Shown here in pieces: positions 18,857 through 27,670 of a DNA stretch of 64,000 nucleotides. The DNA comes from an uncultured Parasphingopyxis sp. (lineage in GTDB: Bacteria > Pseudomonadota > Alphaproteobacteria > Sphingomonadales > Sphingomonadaceae). The translations under genes were made by a program, and so were the position numbers. The stretch is taken from the NCBI GenBank assembly GCA_947259005.1, contig CAMYKP010000006.1, positions 62,001-126,000 of the forward strand. The letters run 5' to 3'. The notes beneath the pieces were generated by a model. The model searched no databases and was not told the origin of the DNA. It saw only the letters and a program-made list of their open reading frames with translations. Numbering within the stretch: position 1 is the stretch's first letter; every line of letters begins with the position of its first letter.

Positions 18857-19423
18857 ATGATGGAAACTCCAAGACTGATCCTGCGCGACTGGAGCGATGC
18901 AGACCGCGAGCCGATGTTCGCGCATCTGAACTCGCAGCCCAATGTCATGCGCTATCTTCTGGGTGTCCAGACCCGCGAAAAGACCGGTGAGATGGTCGAC
19001 AAGTTCAGGGGCTGGCAGCGCGATCATGGCCATACCTTCTGGGCTGTCGAGCGGAAGGGCGATGGCGCGCTGCTCGGTTTTTGCGGGTTGAAACGGGTGG
19101 AGGATGACGGGGTTCTCCCTGATCCGGGAACCCTGGAAATTGGCTGGCGGCTGCGCGAAGACGCCTGGGGGCAGGGCTATGCCCGGGAAGCGGCTGCCGC
19201 TTGTCTGAGCCATGCTTTTGATGCGCTGGATGCGGAATTCGTGACGGCCTTTACGGTTGAGGGCAATGCAGCGTCATGGGGGCTGATGGAGCGGCTCGGC
19301 ATGTCGCGGCGCAAGGATCTCGATCACTGGTATGACGAATGGGGTCCGCAGCTCGGCCATGGTATCGTCTATCGCATCACAGCCGCAGAATGGACGCAGA
19401 AACGCAAGGAATTCGAATTATGA
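18857..19423 (+). CDS. GNAT family N-acetyltransferase (RimJ/RimL type)
   Basis: 188 residues; ATG 18857 or the adjacent ATG 18860, after AGAGG. It begins METPRLILRDWSDADREPMF, the typical RimJ/RimL opening, with LEIGWRLREDAWGQGYAREAA forming the acetyl-CoA pyrophosphate loop (the Q/R-x-x-G-x-A element) and VEGNAASWGLMERLGM as the conserved strand and loop. The substrate may be a ribosomal protein N-terminus or a small amine and cannot be told. The stop overlaps the start of the next gene by four bases (ATGA), so the two are coupled. Confidence 0.85.
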   Translation: MMETPRLILRDWSDADREPMFAHLNSQPNVMRYLLGVQTREKTGEMVDKFRGWQRDHGHTFWAVERKGDGALLGFCGLKRVEDDGVLPDPGTLEIGWRLREDAWGQGYAREAAAACLSHAFDALDAEFVTAFTVEGNAASWGLMERLGMSRRKDLDHWYDEWGPQLGHGIVYRITAAEWTQKRKEFEL

Positions 19424-19971
19424 AAGATGTCAGCATCATCCCGTTCAACGGCAAGACGCCCCAGATCCACGAAAGCGCCTTTGTCGCGCCCGGCTGCCGC
19501 CTGATCGGCGATGTGCGGATCGGCGCAGGTTCGAGCATCTGGTATAATTGCGTGCTGCGCGCAGATGTTAACTATATCGAGATCGGCGAACGCTCAAATG
19601 TGCAGGATGGCACCGTCATTCATTGCGATGGCGATCACGGGCCGGAGCATCCGGGTATCCCGACCATCATCGGAAACGATGTCCTGATCGGCCATATGGC
19701 GATGATCCACGGGACAAAACTGCACGACAAAAGCTTTGTCGGCCTCGGCGCGATCGTCATGGATGGCTGCGAGATCGAAAGCGGCGGGATGATTGCGGCC
19801 GGCGGCATGCTGACGCCCGGCAAGATCATCAAGGCAGGCGAGATGTGGGGCGGACGTCCGGCCAAGAAGATGCGCGACCTGACCGAGCAGCAGCAGGCGA
19901 TCAACAATCTGGGCACCATGCACTACGCCCAGCTTGCCGGAGTGCACGACGCGGCGGTTACTGCGTCCTGA
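19420..19971 (+). CDS. gamma-carbonic anhydrase-like hexapeptide-repeat protein
   Basis: 183 residues from ATG 19420, which overlaps the GNAT stop. It is a left-handed beta-helix of [LIV]-G-x4 repeats (IGDVRIGAGSSIWYN, IGERSNVQDGT, IGNDVLIGHMAMIHG). The three metal-ligand histidines of gamma-class enzymes are in place: VIHCDG and GHMAMIHG. A C-terminal helix follows (EQQQAINNLGTMHYAQLA). The CamH/YrdA family forms trimers; hydratase activity is proven for only some members. Confidence 0.88.
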   Translation: MKDVSIIPFNGKTPQIHESAFVAPGCRLIGDVRIGAGSSIWYNCVLRADVNYIEIGERSNVQDGTVIHCDGDHGPEHPGIPTIIGNDVLIGHMAMIHGTKLHDKSFVGLGAIVMDGCEIESGGMIAAGGMLTPGKIIKAGEMWGGRPAKKMRDLTEQQQAINNLGTMHYAQLAGVHDAAVTAS

Positions 19972-20461
19972 GCATCGCGTTCAGGGGGTCATACTGGGCA
20001 TTTTGCGCAGCATAGAGCGCAGCGACCCTCTCGCGCGCAGCGAGCAGTCTCTGCGTCTCTGACGGGGCCCCCGCCAGCGCCTGCCCGGCGAGAATGCCGT
20101 CAAGCGACCCGAGTGCCTGCACCGTTGCTGAGCGTGCCGAATCGAGTGCGGACACCGCCAGTTGCGCCTCGATCCAGGCTTCGCTCTCAATCGCGCTTCC
20201 CGCTGCCCTTTCAGCGGATTGCCGGGCTGCCGGATAGCTGGCAGCAAAAGCGCTGTGTCCGGCTTCCGCCTCGCCGACAAGTGCATCGATCCGGGCGGCA
20301 AGTGCTGAATCGCTGGTCGACCGAACTGGCGCGATGGCGTGGACAGGATCGTCCAGCACCCCTTCGATCGGGCGAGGTGCGAGCGACGGGGCTTCGCCTT
20401 CGGGGCCGGCACAACCGGCCAGAAGAATCGGAAGCAGGAGGAGCGAAGCGCATATTCTCAT
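19958..20461 (-). CDS. predicted lipoprotein, function unknown
   Basis: 167 residues. Signal peptide MRICASLLLLPILLAGCAG with a lipobox LAGC puts it on an envelope membrane. The rest is Ala-rich and helical (about 45-160: ARIDALVGEAEAGHSAFAA, ARQSAERAAGSA), likely coiled or bundle-like. No known domain is recognised. Its 3' end overlaps the stop end of the convergent gamma-carbonic anhydrase gene by 14 bases. Confidence 0.75.
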   Translation of the reverse strand: MRICASLLLLPILLAGCAGPEGEAPSLAPRPIEGVLDDPVHAIAPVRSTSDSALAARIDALVGEAEAGHSAFAASYPAARQSAERAAGSAIESEAWIEAQLAVSALDSARSATVQALGSLDGILAGQALAGAPSETQRLLAARERVAALYAAQNAQYDPLNAMLRTQ

Positions 20462-20542
20462 GGTGAAGCTCTAGGCGGACACGCTTTTACTCGCAACGGG
20501 GTTGCGCGCTTGGTTTAGTGCGACTACATCGCCCGTTCCCGC

Positions 20543-20619
20543 GCGCCCGTAGCTCAGCTGGATAGAGTACCTGACTACGAATCAGGGGGTCGGAGGTTCG
20601 AATCCTTCCGGGCGCGCCA
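20543..20619 (+). tRNA. tRNA-Arg(ACG)
   Basis: Cloverleaf with acceptor GCGCCCG/CGGGCGC, anticodon stem CCTGA/TCAGG around loop CTACGAA (anticodon ACG, read as inosine after modification), T-arm GGAGGTTCGAATCCTTCC, discriminator G and encoded CCA; 77 bases. Confidence 0.96.
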
Positions 20620-20876
20620 ATTTTCCGAATTCTTGCCAGAGTTAGTCTGTCCCGGGGCGAGGGGTGCCCGCCGCCGGCTCGCGTCAATTGTCCGTCAGCC
20701 ACCGTATTACATATCGGTTGCCACGGCGCATTCTCTGCGATTCTCTGCCTTCATCCAGCGTAAACCAGCAGTTGCCTCCGCGCCTGAGCCGTTCACGCAT
20801 GCAGTATATCCGCATCTCCGCAGAACACATATCTCGCCCGCCAAGCCTGATCGACAAGCCAAACGGAGTGAGAATT

Positions 20877-21530
20877 GTGCGTAAACTTTCAGTAATTGCT
20901 GCAGTGATAGCAGCCACGAGCCTGACATCGACAGCCAATGCGGCGAATGAAGCCAATGACTGGTACATATCGGGTCAATTTGGTGTTCGCGCCGTCGAAC
21001 GGGAAACGGCAACCGCACCGGGAGTCGATATCGATACGGAGCTGGGCAATGGCCTCTATTTGTCCGGAGCTGTCGGTCACCGCCTGAACTCGGACGGCAT
21101 CGGTCTTCGCGTCGAGGGTGAAGTTGCCTGGCGGGGTGGAAACCTCAATAATTTCGACATTAACAACGTGCCCGCGCCTGTTACCGGGGATGGTTTTTCG
21201 GCGCTCAGCGTGATGGCCAACGGCTATGTCGACTTCAACAGCGGATCGAGTTTCACGCCCTATATCGGTGCCGGGGTCGGACTGGCTCGGATAGCCGGGG
21301 ACATCGACGCCGGTGGCAATGCCATCGACGATACTGCGACCGCTTTTGCGGTTCAGGGTATCGCGGGTGTCGATGTTTCGTTGACGGACACCGTATCCCT
21401 GTTCGCCGACCTCCGCTATTTTCGCGCAATCGGGGCGACGATGACCCTGACGGGAACTGCCGGAGCGGGCGATGTCGATGTTGAATATGATGCCTTCACG
21501 CTCGGTATTGGCGCGCGCATCAAGTTCTAG
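20877..21530 (+). CDS. outer-membrane beta-barrel protein (Opa/OmpA-like small porin fold)
   Basis: 217 residues from GTG 20877, chosen because GGAG at 20865-20868 is well spaced. It gives signal peptide MRKLSVIAAVIAATSLTSTANA; GTG 20868 is an alternative. The mature protein has alternating strand patterns (WYISGQFGVRAVERE, YLSGAVGHRLN, SLFADLRYFRAIG) and ends in LGIGARIKF, the C-terminal aromatic that targets barrels to the BAM machine, so an eight-stranded barrel is likely. The 257 bases before it contain the tRNA-Arg trailer and no other gene. A 6-bp stem (GCCCGT/ACGGGC, 21532-21555) lies between it and the convergent LytTR regulator and may be a weak shared terminator. Confidence 0.82.
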   Translation: MRKLSVIAAVIAATSLTSTANAANEANDWYISGQFGVRAVERETATAPGVDIDTELGNGLYLSGAVGHRLNSDGIGLRVEGEVAWRGGNLNNFDINNVPAPVTGDGFSALSVMANGYVDFNSGSSFTPYIGAGVGLARIAGDIDAGGNAIDDTATAFAVQGIAGVDVSLTDTVSLFADLRYFRAIGATMTLTGTAGAGDVDVEYDAFTLGIGARIKF

Positions 21531-21560
21531 CGCCCGTCTCGATGAAGGCACGGGCACGCG

Positions 21561-22277
21561 CTACAGATATTTCTCGCGCAAGGATTTGTAGCGCGTCCGC
21601 CCTACGGGAAGCCGGTCACCGCTCTTCAATATGACGAAGTAACGGCTACCCGGCTGCGTTTCGAAACGCTCGATCGCATCCAGGCGGACGATATAGGATT
21701 TGTGGATGCGTTCAAAGCTGCCCGGCAGGATGGCCTCGAACTGGTTCAGCGATTTGTCGTGGAGCCTGGTGCTGCCGTCATTGAGCCTGACTTCGGAATA
21801 TTTATCGGCGCCCATGATGAAAACGACCTGCTCCAGGGATGCGACGAACGCTCGCCCGGCCGTGCGAAAGCTCAAATATTTGGGGCCATGTTCGGGCTTG
21901 GTTCGGTCCTCGAAACGGTCGAGTGCCTGTTTCAAACGCTCCTCGTCAAACGGTTTGGCGACAAAGTCGATGACTCCATAATCGAACGCCTCGACCGCCC
22001 GGTCGTTATAGGCCGATATGACGATCGTCTGGGCTGCATAGGATGCATAGATTTTCAGCAGCTCAAATCCATCCGAGCCGTGAAGGTTGAGGTCGAGCAG
22101 GAAGAGATCATAGCTGCCACTCGATGCTTCCTGCAAAGCAACGCCGACCGTTTCGCATTTCGTGTAATTTCCTATTTGGTCTCCAAGGATTTTGCGGCAA
22201 ATTCGCTCGATACGATCAGCAACAATCGGTTCGTCTTCCAGCGACAATATCCGCAGGGGGGCAGCCTGGATGTCCAT
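21561..22277 (-). CDS. LytTR-type response regulator
   Basis: 238 residues starting at ATG 22277, which overlaps the kinase stop by one base (TGATG); earlier ATGs at 22340 and 22307 lie inside the kinase gene. The receiver (about 7-125) has LSLEDEP, phosphoacceptor Asp in LFLLDLNLHGSDG and FVAKPFDEERL. The LytTR DNA-binding domain (about 135-238) has YLSFRTAGRAFVASLEQVVFI, SLNQFEAILP, FERIHKSYIV and ILKSGDRLPVGRT. It binds DNA, usually as a dimer at direct repeats. It is surely the partner of the kinase encoded directly upstream. Confidence 0.93.
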   Translation of the reverse strand: MDIQAAPLRILSLEDEPIVADRIERICRKILGDQIGNYTKCETVGVALQEASSGSYDLFLLDLNLHGSDGFELLKIYASYAAQTIVISAYNDRAVEAFDYGVIDFVAKPFDEERLKQALDRFEDRTKPEHGPKYLSFRTAGRAFVASLEQVVFIMGADKYSEVRLNDGSTRLHDKSLNQFEAILPGSFERIHKSYIVRLDAIERFETQPGSRYFVILKSGDRLPVGRTRYKSLREKYL

Positions 22278-23977
22278 CAGGCCATCAACCAGATCGTTGT
22301 GATCCATGCCCCGTTTTCCGATCCGGAGCGCAAGCGCCAACGGCCAGCATAGCTTTCCTCCAGGCGTGCTTTTACATAATTTGTCCCGGACCCGGTCGAA
22401 TGTTCCTTGTGCTCGGTTGCTTCGCCAAGCGGCGCGATCATTGTGTAAACCACAGCCTCGCCGGACATGCTCTTGGACAGTTCGAAGAGAATGTCCGCCT
22501 CGCTGTAGCGATTATGGGAAAGCGCATTCTCGATCAGGGTATGAAAGATGCCGGGCGGGATTTTTTCATCGCCCTCCAGCCCGGTGGTGACGAGCGTAAA
22601 CCTGCGTTTGCGGCGCATGCCCATAAGTTCAAGATGCGTCCGGCACAGCTCCAGTTCGTCTTCGAGCGGCGCGAGCCGTTTTCCGGACAGTTTGGATAGC
22701 GAGCGGAACTCGTCCGCGAGGCCATTGACGAAGCGAAGCGCATCCTGCGGTGCCGTCTCGATCCACTCCGTTATCGCCGTCAGGCTGTTCATCATGAAAT
22801 GGGGCTGGAGGTTTCTTTTCAGCATCTCGCTTTCCAGCCGGGCGGCGGTAAGTTCGGTCTGCTTGGCGACCAGTTCCTGGCCTCGAATATGCAGCGCATG
22901 ACCAAGCGTCAGCAGCAGCGCCAGCATCACGAGGAAAACGAACAGATATTGTGGATCGAGAAATATGCCGGTCAGGCACGCACCGATGCATATTGCATAG
23001 TAAATGGCATGACGACGCTCCGGTGCCGGTGCCTGGGTGCAGATTGCCAGGCAATAAAAACACAGGGCGATGAATGTGCGGGTGTCGTGTTCATAGGGCA
23101 AGGGCCCCCATGGAACCGCAGACACCAGTACCACCACTGCCAGCCCGGCCAGCCAGAATATCTGCTTTTCTATTCCAAGTCTCATCAGCAACAGCGATGG
23201 CAAGGCAATGAAAACAACTGCTGCCGATACCATGGCGAGCAGGTCGGCGGTGTTGATCCATGTATAGGGAAAAAGACCCAGAAGCTCGCCCGTTTCAATC
23301 GCAGTGATAACGGCGATGCCAAGGGCCGTGGTCAGCGCGGCAACGAATATCCTGCGCTGGCCGACAGTCGATGAGGACGTTGCAAAGAATATCGAAAGCA
23401 GGCCGACAGCCGCCAGCACCGCACCGAGCATGACGAGATTGAGCGAGTTACGCGAGAAAAGCTGGTTTGCAGGTTCGATCGAATAGGTGACGAACAGATC
23501 GGAAGGATCCCGCAAATGTTCGGCCGATGCACGCAGCGCCAGGACATGCTCTCCAACCGCAAGAAATTCGCGAGGTACGGCGACGCTGAAACGGGATGCA
23601 CCGGGTGTTTCTGCGGACGGTGTCTCGCCAACGATGCCGGTTGATCCCAGCAAGGTCCCGTCGACATAGACTTCGAATGCTCCGGTGCCTTCGAATACGA
23701 ATATGCTGTTTGCCGGCAAATGTGCATTTTCCGGAATTGTATAGCGGTCCCGTATCCAGAAAATGCCATTCGGTGTCGCCGCTCCGTCAAATCTGCCCCA
23801 CTGCGAATCGTCGAATGCAGGCTGCATCCAGCTGGCATTGTCGCCAGCGCTCCAGCGGGCGCTGGGCTGCTCCGAAGCCGTTTGTGCGGTTGCAGAAAGC
23901 GCACCGATTCCTGCGCAGAATAGCAAGAAGCCGAATAGGAAGATCCGGCTCATTACGGGCGTATGGCGATGACGCAT
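22277..23977 (-). CDS. LytS/AlgZ-type sensor histidine kinase with 7TM (7TMR-DISM-like) sensor
   Basis: 566 residues (ATG 23977; ATG 23953 also possible). The signal peptide ends at ATAQ. A periplasmic galactose-binding-like beta domain (about 35-165; FWIRDRYTIP, YVDGTLLGSTG) is followed by seven hydrophobic helices (about 185-375). Then comes a His_kinase segment with LKRNLQPHFMMNSLT (phosphoacceptor His) and an ATPase N box TLIENALSHN. The expected Asp-x-Gly G box is not visible: the region reads MIAPLGEATE before GSGTNYVKARL, similar to AlgZ/FimS-type kinases that also diverge here. Galactose-binding and 7TM fusions sense carbohydrates or envelope state. The rhamnose genes are its upstream neighbours on the same strand but 95 bases separate them. 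Confidence 0.88.
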   Translation of the reverse strand: MRHRHTPVMSRIFLFGFLLFCAGIGALSATAQTASEQPSARWSAGDNASWMQPAFDDSQWGRFDGAATPNGIFWIRDRYTIPENAHLPANSIFVFEGTGAFEVYVDGTLLGSTGIVGETPSAETPGASRFSVAVPREFLAVGEHVLALRASAEHLRDPSDLFVTYSIEPANQLFSRNSLNLVMLGAVLAAVGLLSIFFATSSSTVGQRRIFVAALTTALGIAVITAIETGELLGLFPYTWINTADLLAMVSAAVVFIALPSLLLMRLGIEKQIFWLAGLAVVVLVSAVPWGPLPYEHDTRTFIALCFYCLAICTQAPAPERRHAIYYAICIGACLTGIFLDPQYLFVFLVMLALLLTLGHALHIRGQELVAKQTELTAARLESEMLKRNLQPHFMMNSLTAITEWIETAPQDALRFVNGLADEFRSLSKLSGKRLAPLEDELELCRTHLELMGMRRKRRFTLVTTGLEGDEKIPPGIFHTLIENALSHNRYSEADILFELSKSMSGEAVVYTMIAPLGEATEHKEHSTGSGTNYVKARLEESYAGRWRLRSGSENGAWITTIWLMA

Positions 23978-24072
23978 AAAGCTCCGGTGATTTTCTGAAA
24001 TGACAGTCTACAGCCAATATGGGCGAACGCCGAATCTCTGTAGCCCGAACTTGGGCAAGTGCGGATTGAAGA

Positions 24073-25134
24073 TCAGCCGTTTCGCGCCATCACGGCGCGC
24101 CACCATGGCTCGTTATCGAGATACCAGCGGACCGTTTCGCGGATGCCGTCGGCGATGTCGTGAGCCGGTGTGAAATCCAGCTCCGCGGCAATCTTGCCGG
24201 CATCGATCGCGTAGCGCCGGTCATGGCCTAGGCGGTCCTCGATGTGGGATTTGAGGGATGCGCTGGGCTGCCCCTTTGCCGCCGGTGCATCGGGAAAGCG
24301 CTCGGCGAGATCGGGCTCGGATTCAAACGCTTCATCGATTGCCACGCAGACCCGCTCGACCAGCGCAAGGTTGGGCAGCTCTGCACCGCCGCCGATATTG
24401 TACACTTCTCCCGATTCTCCGCGCGTGACGACAGCTTCGACGGCCCAGCAATGGTCGACGACATGCAGCCAGTCCCGCCTCTGCATTCCATCGCCATAAA
24501 CGGGCAACGGCTTGCCGTGCAGTGCGTTGATCAGGAAGAGCGGGATCAGTTTTTCGGGATATTGGAACGGGCCGTAATTGTTGGAACAGTTGGAGATCGT
24601 CACGTCGAGACCATAGGTCTTGTGATAGGCTCGGACGAGATGATCGGATGCGGCTTTCGAGGCTGCATAGGGAGAGTTGGGCGCATAACGCGTGTTTTCG
24701 GTAAAACCGGGATCGTCCGGTCCAAGGCTGCCATAGACTTCATCGGTCGAGACATGATGGAAGCGGTGGGGACGGCCACTGCCACTGTCGAGCCAGACCG
24801 CTTGCGCGGCTTTGAGCAGGCTCAGCGTTCCAACGACATTGGTATCGATAAAGATGTCCGGTCCGTCGATCGACCGGTCGACATGGCTTTCGGCGGCAAA
24901 ATGGATGAGGCGGTCGATGTCGTGTTCGGCCAGGAGGCGGGTGGCCAAAGCGGTATCGCGTATATCGCCTTCGACGAGCTCTACGCCTTCGACATCGGCC
25001 AGGCTTTCCCGGTTGCCGGCATAAGTCAGCGCATCGAGGACGATAATCGCATCTGCAGGATGGGCTGCGCGCCAGTGCCGAACAAAATTCGCGCCTATAA
25101 ACCCGGCACCGCCTGTTACCAATATTGTGCTCAT
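24073..25134 (-). CDS. rmlB: dTDP-glucose 4,6-dehydratase
   Basis: 353 residues from ATG 25134, overlapping the rmlD stop by four bases. An extended SDR enzyme that makes dTDP-4-keto-6-deoxyglucose, step two of dTDP-rhamnose synthesis. It shows the NAD loop VTGGAGFIGANFVRHW, the catalytic VSTDEVYGSLG (Thr-Asp-Glu) and YAASKAASDHLVRAY (Tyr-x3-Lys). The C-terminus ends in ETVRWYLDNEPWWR, typical of RmlB. It is the last gene of a C-D-B operon. Confidence 0.95.
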   Translation of the reverse strand: MSTILVTGGAGFIGANFVRHWRAAHPADAIIVLDALTYAGNRESLADVEGVELVEGDIRDTALATRLLAEHDIDRLIHFAAESHVDRSIDGPDIFIDTNVVGTLSLLKAAQAVWLDSGSGRPHRFHHVSTDEVYGSLGPDDPGFTENTRYAPNSPYAASKAASDHLVRAYHKTYGLDVTISNCSNNYGPFQYPEKLIPLFLINALHGKPLPVYGDGMQRRDWLHVVDHCWAVEAVVTRGESGEVYNIGGGAELPNLALVERVCVAIDEAFESEPDLAERFPDAPAAKGQPSASLKSHIEDRLGHDRRYAIDAGKIAAELDFTPAHDIADGIRETVRWYLDNEPWWRAVMARNG

Positions 25135-25988
25135 CGGGCAGCCATCCATTCGGCCAGCATGATATCCAGCTCCTCTTCCCAATGCTTGGGGGTGCCCGTT
25201 ATCGCCCATGTCGCAGCGCAATCAAGCACGCTGAACGGTGGGCGGGCTGCGCGCGCGTCATATTGGGCGGTCGTGACCGGATTGATTCGGCAGTCGAATT
25301 CAAAACCGGCTGCATCGGCCTTTTCGACGATGGCGCAGGCAAATTGATACCAGCTCGCCGTCCCGTAATCGGTGAAGTGATGGATGCCGGTGGCTCCCGC
25401 CTCGACAAGTGCCCAGACGACGTTGGCGAGGCTGGCGACGTGGGTGGGAACGGAAATCTGGTCGTCCACTACGGCGATGGCGTCCCGCTCCGCCAACAGG
25501 CGCAGCATGGTCGTCGCGAAATTCCGGCCATGAGCGGAGTAGAGTGCCGAAGTTCGTACGATGAGCGCGTTCGGACTGGACAGCAGGGCTTCTTCGCCCG
25601 CGCGCTTGGATCGGCCATAGACATTGATCGGATTGGTTGCCGCTTCCGGTGGGTAGGGCTGCCGGGCTTGCCCGTCAAAAACATAGTCGGTCGAAATATG
25701 GACAAGCCGGGCACCAAGGCGCGCGCAGGCTAAAGCCATCCAGCCCGGGGCGCTGCCGTTGATGCGAAAGGCCTGGCTTTCATCTTCTTCGGCCGCATCG
25801 ACAGCCGTATAGGCGGCGGCGTTTATAACCAGCTCTGGCCCGGCATAGTCGATCGCGCGATTCAGCGCAGTTTCATTGCCGATATCGAGATCTGACCGGC
25901 TTAACGCCGTTACTTCAAAACCTGCAGGCAATGTGCGCTGCAACGCTCGGCCCAACTGCCCGTCGGCGCCGAAGATCAAAGCCTTCAT
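25131..25988 (-). CDS. rmlD: dTDP-4-dehydrorhamnose reductase
   Basis: 285 residues. It reduces dTDP-4-keto-rhamnose to dTDP-L-rhamnose with NAD(P)H. GADGQLGRALQ is the nucleotide loop, INAAAYTAVDAAEED, STDYVFDG and YGRSKRAGEEA (Tyr-x3-Lys) are the family signatures. Both ends overlap their neighbours by four bases (ATGA), giving translational coupling with rmlC before and rmlB after. Confidence 0.95.
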   Translation of the reverse strand: MKALIFGADGQLGRALQRTLPAGFEVTALSRSDLDIGNETALNRAIDYAGPELVINAAAYTAVDAAEEDESQAFRINGSAPGWMALACARLGARLVHISTDYVFDGQARQPYPPEAATNPINVYGRSKRAGEEALLSSPNALIVRTSALYSAHGRNFATTMLRLLAERDAIAVVDDQISVPTHVASLANVVWALVEAGATGIHHFTDYGTASWYQFACAIVEKADAAGFEFDCRINPVTTAQYDARAARPPFSVLDCAATWAITGTPKHWEEELDIMLAEWMAAR

Positions 25989-26533
25989 GCGAAAAGATCG
26001 GCGTCGCTAAGCTGCGTCGCGGAGGCATCTTTTGCCGAAAGGATCGGCGTTTCGCCTTCGGGCAGTGGCCAGGCAATGCCAATCGACGCATCGTCCCAGG
26101 CAATCGTGCGCTCGTCTTCGGGCGCATAATAGGCCGTGCATTTATATTGCACCTCCGCACCGTCCGAGAGAGCCAGAAACGCATGACCGAAACCCGGCGG
26201 GATCCAGAGCATCGCCTTGTTCTTCGCGGTCAGCCTTTGCGCCACCCAGCGGCCGAATGTCGGGGAAGATCGACGCAGGTCGACCGCAACATCGAAAATG
26301 CGGCCCCGTGTTGCCCTGACCAGTTTACCCTGGGGCTGGCCAACCTGGTAATGGATACCGCGCAGACTGTGTTTGCTTGATCGGCTGTGATTGTCCTGCA
26401 CCCATGGGCCGTCTATTCCGGCTGCGGCAAACACATCCTCGCGCCAGCTTTCCAGGAAGAAACCCCGATCGTCTTCCAGTACGCGCGGCGTGACGAGCTT
26501 CACCTCCGCGATTGCCGTTTCGGCGATGTGCAT
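25985..26533 (-). CDS. rmlC: dTDP-4-dehydrorhamnose 3,5-epimerase
   Basis: 182 residues from ATG 26533, with a strong GGGGAGG site six bases before it. A cupin that epimerises C3 and C5 of dTDP-4-keto-6-deoxyglucose. DDRGFFLESW, the catalytic His in LRGIHYQVG, and LWIPPGFGHAFLAL are seen. It is first of the rmlC-rmlD-rmlB operon; rmlA (glucose-1-phosphate thymidylyltransferase) is not in the window. Confidence 0.95.
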   Translation of the reverse strand: MHIAETAIAEVKLVTPRVLEDDRGFFLESWREDVFAAAGIDGPWVQDNHSRSSKHSLRGIHYQVGQPQGKLVRATRGRIFDVAVDLRRSSPTFGRWVAQRLTAKNKAMLWIPPGFGHAFLALSDGAEVQYKCTAYYAPEDERTIAWDDASIGIAWPLPEGETPILSAKDASATQLSDADLFA

Positions 26534-26707
26534 GCGTAACCTCCCCGAACCCCGTATCCTCAACGATGCGCTGCAGATACGCATCGGGGTGTCCCTTGTC
26601 GATATGGGGAGCGGGCGCAATTTGACTCGGGAAGCCGAAATGGCTTGGTGGGGTAACGCGGTGCCCGGCGATCATCCGACAGAGGAGACGCCTGGCAATC
26701 GGAAAGG

Positions 26708-27670
26708 ATGCAAATGGCCCAAGGAAAAACATGGAATTACAAGCAGGGCCTCCATGATCTTGGGGGTGGCAGCTGGGCCTGGTTGCAGCCGGATGGCGGG
26801 TGGGGCTGGTCCAATGCCGGCCTGATCGTCGATGGAGACCAGTCGCTGCTCGTCGATACCCTGTTCGATGCCCGGCTCACCGGCACGATGCTGGATGCCA
26901 TGTCCGACGCCACCGGATTGTCGGGCGACGATATCGGCACGGTCGTCAATACGCATGCCAATGGCGATCACACCCATGGCAACGGTCTGTGCCGTCATGC
27001 CGAGATTATCGCGTCCGAGGCAAGCGCGCGTGAAATGGCCGAAGTCGATGCTGCCGGGCTTGCCGCAATGATGGCCGCGGCGCCCAATCTCGGTCCGTCC
27101 GGCAAATATCTGATCAACATCTTTGGCGATTTCGATTTCACCAACGTCGCCGAGCGTGCGCCCACGCGCACCTTTACCGGGGAGCTCAACCTGAAGGTTG
27201 GCGACAAGAATGTTTCGCTGATCGAGGTGGGTCCTGCCCATACGGCGGGCGATGTGCTCGTCCATCTGCCCGAGGACCGGATCGTCTATACCGGCGACAT
27301 CCTGTTTATCGATGGCACGCCGATCATGTGGGCAGGCCCGGTCGGCAACTGGATCGCCGCGTGCGACAAAATTCTTGCGATGGATGTGGAGGCGATTGTG
27401 CCCGGCCATGGGCCGATTAGCGACAAGGCCGGCGTCCGCAAGGTCCAGGCCTATCTGCGCTATATCGATGGCGAGGCGCGCAAGCGGTTCGATGCCGGAT
27501 TGTCACCGCGCGATGCGGCACATGATATCGCCCTTGGCGACTATGCGAGCTGGATCGATTCCGAGCGGATCGCCGTCAATGTCGATACGCTTTACCGGGA
27601 ATATCGGGGGGACACGTCTCCGCCCAATATTGTCGGGCTGTTTTCCCTGATGGCCGAACTGAAACGCTAG
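26708..27670 (+). CDS. MBL-fold metallo-hydrolase
   Basis: 320 residues (ATG 26708, or ATG 26714 which is better spaced from GGAAAGG). The metal motif reads THANGDHTHGN: an HxNxDH form with Asn at the second His of the usual HxHxDH. Later ligands are GPAHTAGDVLVH, DILFIDGTP and VPGHGPI. The HxNGDH form is known in a subgroup of MBL hydrolases of unclear substrate, so it may bind metal differently from glyoxalase II or beta-lactamases. No signal peptide. Its stop codon shares the CTAG with the convergent small gene. Confidence 0.82.
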   Translation: MQMAQGKTWNYKQGLHDLGGGSWAWLQPDGGWGWSNAGLIVDGDQSLLVDTLFDARLTGTMLDAMSDATGLSGDDIGTVVNTHANGDHTHGNGLCRHAEIIASEASAREMAEVDAAGLAAMMAAAPNLGPSGKYLINIFGDFDFTNVAERAPTRTFTGELNLKVGDKNVSLIEVGPAHTAGDVLVHLPEDRIVYTGDILFIDGTPIMWAGPVGNWIAACDKILAMDVEAIVPGHGPISDKAGVRKVQAYLRYIDGEARKRFDAGLSPRDAAHDIALGDYASWIDSERIAVNVDTLYREYRGDTSPPNIVGLFSLMAELKR

